Position numbers and translations under genes: made by a program. From Camarhynchus parvulus (taxonomy: Eukaryota; Chordata; Aves; Passeriformes; Thraupidae): 64,000 nucleotides of DNA. Where the stretch lies: NCBI RefSeq assembly GCF_901933205.1, contig NC_044573.1, forward strand, positions 60,561,493-60,625,492, in the 5' to 3' direction. Position 1 is the first letter of the stretch, and each line of letters opens with the position of its first letter. This document shows positions 11,791 to 21,910 of the stretch, piece by piece. The notes beneath the pieces are model-generated. The model did no database searches. It worked only from the letters and a program-made list of their open reading frames with translations, and was not told the origin of the DNA.

Positions 11791-12649
11791 TTTTTCTTTT
11801 TAATGAGATACCTTCCAATAGGTAGTACAATATCAACATATTGCCATCAATATATATGTAGAGATTTGTGGTTTGTGCAGTATAACAATATAGCTGCAGG
11901 CTTGGGAGGTTTTCCCACTAGGAACAATTTCCCAAGTCTGCAGCTTCAGAAACATAGCAGGTGCATAGTGCAATGTTAAAGCAGTACATTTTAAAGGGAA
12001 CTGGGCACCTTAAAATTGAAATAATCTAGAAAAAGAAAAATGAAGACTAGGTAAAACTGCCTAGCTTATTTCTTTTATGTTTAAGAAGCTACAGGAAAAT
12101 TCAGCAGAAGCATTTTGTGGTACGTCTGTAACAGTACTGGTACCCCTGGGAGAAGGATCAGGTAAGAGTTCCAGAATGGCAACAATGTACATTACATTAT
12201 ATTTTATATCCTCTTATGAGAAATGGCTTCCTTCATAAATTGTGTTCTTAAAAACCGAGCATAATCTGATACATGTAGGGAGAGAAAATCAGATATGACA
12301 CCGACAGAAGCTGATTTTTAAGGAATCTCTTTCAATGGGGAGATTTAAATAAATACGTATTTTAATGTCTTGAGGTTATTACAGAACTAATCCTAGCCAG
12401 ACAATGTCAAAATACAGCTGATCAAAATTATCAGATTATACTTTGAGGGTATGTTCACAAAAAGTCATTCAAGTAGTGTCAACCCAGCTTTGGAGCTAGG
12501 TTTGATGTCTCTGCACAAGTTTTATGGTTAATGCACAATGGGAAAATTTCCTTTGGATGATCAAAAAGTGACTGTATCTATGATATGCCAGGAGGAATTA
12601 AAAAAAGTGTTTCAAATTCTGACCCATCTAGCAACAACAGATAAACTTC
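11791..12649. other. AT-rich non-coding stretch
   Basis: It has a T-rich run at 11787-11800 and scattered TA-rich words. It contains no supported gene or mobile element up to the CR1 boundary. Confidence 0.6.
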
Positions 12650-13400
12650 AGGGGTTGAGAGGATGGCTGAGATTTGAAGTGAGTTTTTACAATCATCTAG
12701 TCTACTCTCCATGCTCAGAGAAGAGTCAGATAGAGCAGGTTGTCCATAACCTTCCCTAGTCAGATCTTGAAATATCCAAGGATGGATGTTTCCATGGCCT
12801 TTCTGGGTAACCCTTCCAATATTTAATCATCCTTACCATTAAAAAAAAAGCTTTTTCTGTGCTTAAATGGAGTTTCCTGTACTTCAGTTTGTACTTCACC
12901 TATTGTCTCTTGTCCTTTCACTAGGCACTAATGGGAAGCATCTGGCTTTCAACACACTACCTCGTTCCTCTGTTCTACCCTCCTAATCAAAAAGTTTTTT
13001 CCTAATGTCCTCCCAAGCTACATTTTGTGCCCACTGATCCTTCCTATGTACTTTGCCACAGAAGACAAAAGTTTGGCTCTGACATCTTTGTAACTGTATT
13101 TCTATTGTTAGGAATCACCCTTTAGGTTTTTCTTTGTCAGGAAGAAACAAGTCCAGCTTGCTCAGAGGTGATGTGTTCTGGGCTCCCAACCTGTTTGGTA
13201 GCCCCTCTAGTCTCTCTCCAGTTTCTGCTCCTTGAACTGGGGCTAAAATGAGATGCTGTATCCCAGGTATGGCCTCCCAAGCATCAAGTAAAGTTTGATT
13301 ATAGCTTTCTGTAATTAACCAGCCATGCTGCTCTTAATGTCATCCAATATGCAGTCTGCCTTATTCACTTATTTGTTCTTGAGTCAAATCCTGTCCTTGC
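12650..13400 (-). mobile_element. old CR1 LINE copy, minus strand
   Basis: Read on the plus strand this is the reverse complement of the CR1 3' UTR and ORF2 C-terminus, in the right order: ATCATCTAGTCTACTC, then GTTGTCCATAACCTTCC, then GGATGTTTCCATGGCC-TTTCTGGGTAACCCTTCC, a TTCCTAATGTCC word, CTTGTCCTTTCACTAGGCAC, a GTCTCTCTCCAGTTTCTGCTCC segment corresponding to the RVQRRATK region, and finally GCTGCTCTTAATGTCATCCA. Many substitutions and indels break every frame, so this is one of the oldest CR1 copies in the window. The right edge is approximate. Confidence 0.85.
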
Positions 13401-14459
13401 TCTAAAAACATAAACACCTAACCATTGTTTGTAATCAGTCAGTGCAATGGCATAGAGAACCTAGGCTGCCCTTTAAAGATAGACCCCAGAGTCCGCTGTT
13501 TCATTTTTCAGTGACAAACTTATTTACTTCAATATATGAACATCCCAGAAAATAATACAATAATTCATTCCAACTGAGCATTTCTGAGCCAGCCTAATAC
13601 TTGAGATGCTTTTAGAGTTTGCAGACTTATGGTGCTGGTCTATGTGATGAATCAGAGCAGACTTTTGCTATAAGAAAGGAGCCCATCTGAATATCAAATA
13701 TGAGGATCTAAATCATCCTTAGTCGATGGATGGAGGTCAGAAAGTAGCACAAATTCCAGAATCAATGTGTGGTATATGCAGGATCTGTTTATCTCCAGAA
13801 AAGTTATTCAAAGCCAGAGCATGACTTTTAGAAGTATTGACATGAACCTCCACCCATCCCTTCAAAAACTCTCACTGAAAACCCAAACCTTCCACCCTGG
13901 CCTAGATGAGAAACCTTGGCTGAAGGCCCAGCAGTTCTTGCAGGCTGCCTAAACCAGGCTTGGGTGGACCCTGAAATGAGATACAGTCTCTCTTTTCATT
14001 ATGATGGCAATGGTTTAATGATAAGCAGTGAAAGAGAAGGAAAATTAGAAGAATTGTATTCCAGCTGACTGTTAGGAACTTCAAGAAAGGGTAAGGGGTA
14101 GAGAATGAAAATTGAAAATTATCTTTTTAGAATAATGAAGAAGGAGTAAATTGAGAAAATTACTTGCATCCTCTGCAAAGCATTTAGCAGCTTCCACTCT
14201 CAGTAGCTTCAGTGGGAGAGGCTGTATTTTGCCAGCTGCTCCCCATGTCTTTAGCAAAACCATGTGCCATTTGAAACCCTGATCTCATGCTAAATGGTCA
14301 TATGCCAGCTATTGTGATGATGTCTGATCTGGCTGCCCAAATGGAATTGCACAACGAGCAAGAATGGAAATAAGTAGGTGTTTAGAAGTACTTGTGTTCT
14401 TAAGGGCATGATTGTGCAAGTCCCTGACTCTTTGAGTTATGGCACTGTTTTACAAAAGA
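13401..14459. other. non-coding stretch, nothing recognised
   Basis: Only 60-codon chance frames. No repeats or signals that I can support. Confidence 0.6.
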
Positions 14460-15250
14460 GTGGTACCCAGTGACACCTATCCCCTTGACTGCGACCATGG
14501 CCATAGAACCAGCAGCTTCAGAAGCATTTTCAGTACTGGAGTGTGACCCAGGGGATGCCCATCTCTCGTCCCAAGGAAGAAAGAGTGCTTGCATTGAAGC
14601 AGCACAGACAAAGCCTGAAGCTTGTGTCTTATCATGGAATTACAACCAGAGAGCAGCAAGAACAGGATTGTGCCATGGAGTCAGACAAATCCACAGCCAA
14701 GGGCAGCTCCAGCACAGATCATACCCTCACTAACAGGGCACGATACCACACGGTCTGTAGAACAACCCCTAACAAAAGGGATGAACCAGAGCCAGGGTCC
14801 ACCCAGGGGATCCAGTCAGGAGCAGAAGAAGGAGCTGCAGACAGAGTTGGAGACAAACTGCAGCATGTGACTGGGTGACTCCAGCTAGCTACAGAGTAGG
14901 ACTAAGGTCCATTGTGGAGGCAGGGCTGGAGATAGTCACACCTAGCTCAGGACAGGACAGAGTGCCGATTCATGACTGTACAGAGAGCCCCTGGACAGAG
15001 GAAACGTGGGTGAACATCCTGAGTGAGGCCAGCTGGGGCCACTAAGGCCAGTTGATGACCTCCTATGGCCCTGATTCCAAGAGGAGTAATTTCCCTGTGC
15101 TGTGGAAAGATGCCATCTCAGAGAGCAGGAGCAAGCTGGAAGGACAGAAGCAGAAAGCCCAGGCCATCAGCCTGGCTCTCTTCATTAATGGGGGGTACAT
15201 GGGCCCAGAGAGGCCAGATCTTGTTTGCAGAGAATCATTAAAAGTTGTCC
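14460..15250. other. GC-richer stretch with overlapping open frames, unclassified
   Basis: Base composition rises here, and both strands carry overlapping frames of 60-111 codons (plus-strand frames at 14470-14733, 14543-14878, 14622-14870 and 15052-15282). All three plus frames stay open together, which is a composition effect rather than coding. The text is rich in CAGAG/GGAC/CCAGG words of the kind seen in decayed LTR or minisatellite-derived avian sequence, but I cannot place it in a family. It could also be a lncRNA exon. Confidence 0.35.
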
Positions 15251-15254
15251 TGAG

Positions 15255-15420
15255 ACCAGCTGATACCAGTAAGGCCTCATGATCGCCGTTGTCGACAGCT
15301 CATTCGCATAATTCATGGCCACCTCCAATTATCTGTGGGAGCTTAGCAGGCCGGACTCCTTGCTCTTGAAGGAGGTTCCACATGGGCAGGCACTTAATGA
15401 ACAGATTGGATTATAAACAC
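15255..15420. promoter_or_regulatory. candidate conserved non-coding element with retained CpGs
   Basis: About 85 bases from 15275 hold five CpGs (in GATCGCCG, GTCGAC, ATTCGCAT and GGCCGG) in an otherwise CpG-poor window. They are mixed with POU/homeodomain-like words GCATAATTCAT and CCAATTATCTG. Retained CpGs combined with such words are characteristic of long-conserved developmental enhancers. The inference rests on sequence texture only. Confidence 0.4.
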
Positions 15421-15960
15421 TGGCTAATCTTTCCCACATGTACACCTGAAGAGTATCACAAGTGACAGCTGTTTAAATTTCCAAGGAAATTAATGATTCC
15501 TAAAGAGGCAAGGCTTATCAAGGCTTTGACTGGGCCTGATAACAGACAAGCACCAAAGGGCAAATTGTTTATAATAGTCTATAAGTGCCCCATTCTATGG
15601 GTTCATCTTGGGAAGTTTTATTGACATGGTCCCTTTTATTAATGTTTGTGCTGGCAAAGACTAGAACAGCTTGGTTCAATCTACTGATGATATTAGGCTA
15701 CTAGGGCCTCTAATGAGCGCCTCATATCTCCAGGTCACAGTCAGTTTAAAATGGCTGGTACTGGGGCCAGGACACCATGGCTGCGTTGTGCCTCACGTCC
15801 TTGTGGGCCCATCTGCGAGACTGCTGAAACATTAACCCGTGTGTAGTGACTCATTTGCTGCATTCACACTTTTGAGATTTGAGGGCTCTTGAGGGCTGGT
15901 GGGAAGAGGTGATCCAGGTTTACTGTGGCGCTGTAACCAACCTTTCCTAACAGACCACAT
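15421..15960. promoter_or_regulatory. candidate conserved non-coding element, second block
   Basis: It contains GGAAATTAATGATTCC, AATTGTTTATAAT (SOX/FOX-like), TTTTATTAATGTTTG, CTCTAATGAGCGCC and a CpG-bearing segment 15780-15845 (TGCGTTG, CACGTCC, TGCGAGA, CCCGTGTG) ending in an AP-1-like TGACTCATTTGC at 15847-15858. No open frame of note crosses it. It lies between two other candidate blocks, making this the densest such region in the window. Confidence 0.4.
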
Positions 15961-16299
15961 TTGGGAAAGGAAAGCCTGTTGCTCTCTTCCCTTTTTCAGG
16001 AAGCCTGTTCCTTTTCATTGGGACACAAATCCTGCACAGTCACCCTGGCGTTCCTCCTTCCCCGTATAGCATGTCACAGGACACATTCACATTTCCAAGG
16101 GGTCTTCTCAGAGCCTGGCTCTGTTTCAAAGAAGGCATCATGGCCTGTGAAAGTGGCAACAATCCTTATTAAACTCAGGGGTGAAAAAACGTGAATTAGA
16201 TACAGCAAGCCATTTTCCTCCAGCTACAAGTAATATAATTCCCACGCAGAACTGGATAGTTATGGGATCATTTTAAAGTTCAAACTTCTCTTCCTGGTC
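15961..16299. other. non-coding spacer between candidate elements
   Basis: A 77-codon plus-strand frame (15961-16194) shows no motif and weak start context. Nothing else is supported. Confidence 0.5.
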
Positions 16300-16640
16300 A
16301 AGGACTGTTTCACAAAGGAGCATGGAATTAATTTAAATTCAAGACTACAGACAAAACAAATGGGCCACAAATGGTTTATAAACGTTTTCTTGCTTAAGAA
16401 TAACTCTGTGATCCATCACTGAGTTCGCTGCTGAAGTGTTTGGCCACAGCAAGGAACCTGTTCCTCCTGCCACACTGGTGTAAACCAGAATTGATTCATT
16501 TGAAACAAATGGATGAAGGTGATGGTTAAAGTCAGACTAAAGCAAGTCTAACTAGGAGGAGCCTGACTGCTGTTTTATCTAAACCCATGGTAATATTACT
16601 GTCTGACCCACTGCACTCAATTAAGCTTATTTTTATGTAT
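16300..16640. promoter_or_regulatory. candidate conserved element, possibly carrying an ancient repeat remnant
   Basis: It has GAATTAATTTAAATTC, ATGGTTTATAAACG and GGTAATATTACTG words plus CACTCAATTAAGC. At 16472-16513 the text ACACTGGTGTAAACCAG...TTCATTTGAAACAAATGGA resembles another old reptile-type palindromic repeat (ACACTGGTGTAAA...CATTGAAGTCAATGGA as I remember it). If so, an ancient repeat may have been kept for regulation. Both readings are tentative. Confidence 0.3.
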
Positions 16641-17591
16641 GTCATATATTCTGCAAAGCAGCTCTTTCCCAGTTTATGCTCATATAATTGGACTTACTCT
16701 GCTTGCTGAAGAACTGACGCAGTATTTTCAACTTTAATTTCTCTCATTCATCATCAACACTAGTTGAAGTCTTTGCTTAAAGAAAGCTGAAGTCTCCTGT
16801 GACTGAATAAATCATTTCTGTATAGGTTATTTTTTGTGCTTTTTCCAACTAGCTCAGCATTCTTCCTGGGAGTAAATAAGAAAGAGAATTAAACCTCTGA
16901 TCTTCTGATTGGATTAATAAATACTGGATATATTAAAATACAAAGTTCAGGCAAAAGATGATCTATATACTCAGTGCACGTGCATACACACCCATCATTT
17001 CCTCAGTTTTATTTTAGGATCCTGCATATTTGGGATTTTTCTTGAGATGCTCAATATCTGCCACAGAGAATGTTCTATTATAATCATAACAATATGATAC
17101 TATATTAGGAAAGATTTAGGAAAAATATTGGGATTATATTAGGAAAAATTGTGGGACATTTGGAATCCTTGTTAGTTACCTTTCAAGCTTGTTTGCTTTC
17201 ATAAGGTGAACAAACCAAGAACAGGCAGCCTAAGAAGGAGATCTTGCTGGTAGATAGTAGGACTGCTCTGGTCATATTGGTTGTTTACTAACTTGCTGCT
17301 GGATTTCTAACATAATAAAATTTCTGAACAGCATAGGCAAAGATACAGCTCTACATGGGTTCCTCAGTGGCTAATACAGCACATTTTAATCAATTTTAAT
17401 GCCTCTTTCCTTAAATACCAAAGCAAGCATAAAGAACATATAAAAAAAATAAACGTATGTGTGATGCCAGTTGGTTTAAAGCAGACGAAGGAAAGGCTGA
17501 AAGCGCGTAGAACAAACCAGACTTCTTCTTGAGCTGCACCTTGCTATTTCTTTCCATGATTCTTACATCAAATAGTCCACATTTGCCTTGA
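16641..17591. other. AT-rich non-coding stretch with a small imperfect duplication
   Basis: At about 17100-17153 the segment TATATTAGGAAA is repeated with variation (TATTAGGAAAGAT, TTAGGAAAAATATT, TATTAGGAAAAATTG). No gene is visible. Confidence 0.55.
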
Positions 17592-18173
17592 ATGAAGACT
17601 CTGACCCCCTCCTTGATCCAGGGAGGCTGTATCTGCAGAGGCTGGAAAGAACAGACTGGCCCACCTTTATGGCAGAGATCCACTGGCATGGCATGTAAGA
17701 GTGGAAGAAGTGAGGAAAGAGAGAATTACTTTCCTTCTCAAAATGGCTTTGCAACCCTGCCAGTGTTATCTATGGTATCACAATCCTGTCTTAATGCAGC
17801 TAAGTTTATAGCACACTTGCATACCACTCCAAGAATTTCTTTCCTTTCAAGGACCACTGTTCAGATGCCTATGGCCAGTTCTCAAGGTCAGATAGCTCTG
17901 GCTGGTGAAAGACTTTCTGTAGCAGACAGTCCAACAGAAATAGCAGTGACTACATCTCGTGGATCCCATTGGGAGCACAGATCTGGGGGAGAAAAGAATC
18001 AACAAAACCCTTTTCTTACAGGGCTAAAATTTTGCTCAAATGGGCTGGGAGAGCATTTACAAGATTATGTGCAACAGTGCCATCTGATGGGCTTCCTCAA
18101 AAGGGTAGACAAGGTGATGAGGTATCTGCAGGCCTGGCAAGGACCCTCAGTCCTAAGAAAAATGAGGACCTGA
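17592..18173 (+). other. longest open frame (193 codons), coding status unknown
   Basis: The frame runs from ATG at 17592 to TGA at 18171-18173. The translation has no domain, signal peptide, transmembrane helix, coiled coil or repeat that I recognise, and amino-acid use looks like translated non-coding DNA (rich in S, Q, R and H). The start has T at -3, a poor initiation context, and a shorter frame overlaps it at 17969-18208. In 64 kb of six-frame sequence one such frame can arise by chance. A lncRNA or lineage-specific gene cannot be excluded without transcripts. Confidence 0.12.
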
Positions 18174-20104
18174 CAAAGGAATTCTTATTGCATAGCCTTT
18201 TCCCATAAGCCTATCTCAAAAGACTTTTAAATTTTTGGGGTTTTTTTTTGATAAAATTTATAGGGTTAAAATAATTTCCATGGTGAGATATTTGATTTAG
18301 TACCATGGAACTTTTTGATCAAGGCACTACAGCATAGGAAGCATACAGGTCAAGTTGAGTGCACTAATTACTGGATAATAGACTTCAAGTGAAATTTCAA
18401 AGCTGAAAACAATGAAAGGGAGCTGAGGGTTCAGATGTCTCAGAAAAGCTGGTGTATTACAGGGCCAGACTACACAGCTACATAGGATAACAGGGAAAAA
18501 AGGATATAATTGATCAGCATTTACATGTTCATACCCCTTTCACAATGTGAATGTCTGTGGGCTTCATCTTTTCAGAGTACATTGCCCTGAAATAGTTGTT
18601 AAAAATCTGTAGGAAAAATACATTTAGTTAACAAAGTTAACTAAAAAGGGGTTTAGATTTTTTTTATTCATTTTTCTCCAAGACCCCAGGCAAGTGATTT
18701 TGTTTTGGAGAATGAAGCATGTTTATGACACATTAAAATAAATGTAGAAATGAGGCTTTTGAGTTTCAACTCTAAGTGCTTGGGGTGACTACTAGACTGG
18801 CCTCTCCTAAGACTCTTCTTCCTATAGTGCATTACATTTTTTATTGTTGTTAAAAATTTTGAAAAGATCACTCTTCTTAGATCAACTCTAAATATAAAAG
18901 TGACCTTTTAATTGATTTGCATCTTCATTACTGTATTACAGCATAGGAAAACAAATTAATTTCCCCAGGTCTGAATTCCTATGAACATGCATAAATGCGC
19001 AGCAAAATTTATTTCACTTGCTGCAGTGAAATAGCAAGAGCTGTCCCTGGTCACAGAAATCAGTTCATGGCCCTGTAATGTAAACAGCTTTTATCAATGA
19101 GCCAGGAGAAAACCTTAAATCATTATTTATACAATCTCTAAATAACACAAATAGTGGTAATATATATAAATACTGGAAATATAGATATAAATATTGGAAA
19201 GAAAGGACTTTTGAAACAGACCTGGACCGTCCTGGTAAGTAGGGTTCAAATCCATGTTATTTTGTTGAGCATAGGTAAATTTAAATCTTGGGGAAAACAT
19301 AGGATGTCTTTTCAGGACTCACTTTATCTTCAACAAGGAGACTGCTAGAAATGTTTAGAGCTTATGATAGATAACTAGTTCAATATTAGCTGGCTTCTTT
19401 TGTGTTTGCTTTCAACTTTCTATCTAACATTTTAGCTTCTACAAGCAAAAAATCATAACTTTTTTATTCTACCAATCAATTTGTTTCAGAATGCAAAAGT
19501 AATGCTGGGCCATTGTCATGCAAAAATAAGTTTTTACAGAGATGAAATATAATATGAAAAATTTTGCTTTACCTTGTGATTTTCTTTGCAGTTCTATCTT
19601 CTGTCTAGGGAGTGTTCTTGAAGGAATGTTGTGTTCCAACATCTGTCTCAGAGAGGGATTAGATGGATAAGATATGAAAGGCCAGGGTAGAAAAAAGGTT
19701 TGTGTTGAACCAGGAAGGGATTGTTTCATTTATGGCTGTTTGGAGTGAAAGAAGGAAATGGAGAATGATGGCAGGGGAAGAGAGAGTGGGATTGATGAGA
19801 TGTAGGCATCTCACACATCATTTCTGCTTTTGGAAAACTGAAATTAAATACTCAAACACTATGGCTGAGACATCTTTGTGGGTCTACCTACAGCAGTCTT
19901 TGATATTAGCAGAAGAAAAGCCAGTTCTTTGCCAAAAGCTGATAATAATCTCATATGATAGGAAAGCTCACTTTATAGTGAGATACCTGGAGGTACCACT
20001 GAGAGAATATTTAGATTCTATAATTTACACATTGGCCCTTGTTAAATCCAGGAGCTATTTTTCAGCATAGACGTAATTGAAAGACCTGAGTATCCAGGAG
20101 TTTT
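18174..20104. other. AT-rich non-coding stretch
   Basis: Short chance frames only, the longest being 122 codons at 19702-20070 on the plus strand with no recognisable motif. No repeat family was identified. Confidence 0.55.
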
Positions 20105-20136
20105 TGTGTATGTGTGTGTGTGTATTATGTGTATAA
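20105..20136. repeat. GT-rich microsatellite
   Basis: An interrupted (GT)n tract, GTGTATGTGTGTGTGTGTATT, is followed by ATGTGTATAATG. It is short and imperfect. Confidence 0.85.
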
Positions 20137-21469
20137 TGTAGTTGTGCAGCTAAAAAGGACCAAATCCAAATGTCCATAGAAAATGTGTCTAACACCAGCT
20201 CTTGCTGTGAGTAGAGCCACAGTGCTGGAGCAGGGCACAGAGGAATAAGGCATGATGCTGTTTTTAACTTCATGAGCTGAGGAAGTGTAGGAAGCAAATA
20301 GGCAGCCCCATTTTAACTGCTTTTGTAATTGATCCCTAAGTCCTATGGGAGCAACTCATTCTACAGTGAGTGACTGATATTTAAATTGATGGTTGCCATT
20401 TATCTTCTGGCTGGTATCTCCTTTGTCAGTGAGTCTAGATCTGGTTATAGGCTGCAAAGCAAGATGGAAATGTGAACTCCAGCCAGTAACATTGTCAGAG
20501 TTGCTCTAAACCTGCTAAATCAATAAAAGCAGAGGTGAGGGTTCATAAATCTCTGTCTGTGTATATAGCTGCTGTGATCCAGCTCCTTCTGTGAGCCTGC
20601 ATGTGGCCTCCAAATAGAGTTCCTGGCAGTTCATCCTTTTGGTCTAGAGGTACATCCGTGATAAAGCGGATTTAATGGGGAAGATCTTGTAGTGGAACAA
20701 CATAAACTGCATGTTTTCCTTCTTCCCTCTCACCAAAAAGCTAATATTCAGTTTCTGTCCTGTCCAAGTCAGATTAGCTTCCCATAACAGCGCTCATCCA
20801 TGACAGTCTCCAGTATTATCCTTGATGACAAATTGAGCTCCATGAACTAGAACACATACTTTTGGAACTGGCTGCAGTGGATGCTGGAAGAGCCTTCAGC
20901 ATTTGCATTTGGAAAGGGGCAAAGCTGTGTATTTATATTTGAGCTTTCTGCCTGTGTGTCTGAGTGTATATGTGATCTAATGCCAAGCTAGAAAGTTCAT
21001 ATATGAATTGCAAAACTAATGTAATGTGCAGTGCATATGGAAAGGAACATTTTCATTTATGGAGCATGACACACAGTGGTATCTGTAATCCCTTGGTTTG
21101 GTTAGCCAAGAGGAGAACAAATAATACTATTTTTTATTTGCAAAAAATCAAAATTTTAGCAGTTTCTCGGTAGAGTTATTCTGTGTTACTCGTATTATAT
21201 GTTACTTGTATGTAAATAACACTGATTTTTAAAAAAATCTACTGAAGTAGACGTGAAGAGAAGGCATTAGCATATACTCTCTCTTTTTTGGTCTTTTTTT
21301 AGCTTTTCTTGTCATAAATGCAATGTTTTGCTGCATACTTAACATAAGCTTTAAAGTTTCATGGGAGCTTTCAAAACATGAGGAATTCTTATGAAATAGA
21401 GGAAGGAATGAAATAAAAACTTAACAAGGTTTCAAATTCATTAAAAGCAAGAAGCGTGGCAAAGAGTCT
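20137..21469. other. non-coding stretch, nothing recognised
   Basis: Unique-looking AT-rich sequence with T-rich runs near 21283-21302. No supported gene or mobile element. Confidence 0.6.
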
Positions 21470-21910
21470 GTAGAGCCAACAGATTCAGCTGTAAAAAAAG
21501 TTTTCCAGAAAGATAAGACCATTAAAGAAAAACTTAATGAAATCTTGACTAAGAGAGGTTTTCCCCCCACCTTTTCTTTACAGAGGGCTGAATCTAATGT
21601 GTTGTTTTAAATTGCAATGTCAGAAGAGATTTTTGAGTAAAATTTATAAAATGAGGAGTAGGAAGTCAGAAGGACCAGATGGTGTTCACACGGGTTTTCT
21701 GAAAGAACACACATGCCAATGTGAAAATGTTATGTGTAATCTGTCACTTAAAATCAATCTCTTTCCCAAAGAAACAGAAAGCAACAAATCTGATACCATT
21801 TTTAAGCCATCAGGAATGATTTGGGGAAGTATAGATCAGTAAGTCTCACATCTATATAGAGGAAATTGTGGAAACTGTAATAAAATCTAGACTTGGTAGC
21901 CACATGGAAA
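21470..21910 (+). mobile_element. decayed CR1 LINE, reverse-transcriptase N-terminal part
   Basis: In one plus-strand frame the text GAGGAGTAGGAAGTCAGAAG onward translates to KSEGPDGVHTGFLKE, a clear match to the KSxGPDGIHPRVLKE block at the start of CR1-type reverse transcriptase. Further on, IFKPSG and, after a stop, VSHIYIEEIVETVIKSRL occupy the positions of the CR1 IFKKG...YRPVSLTSIxGKxME block. Upstream at 21515-21555, EKLNEI fits the KEKLNEFFASVF segment. Stops and gaps make it a dead, old fragment with no 3' end attached. Confidence 0.65.
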
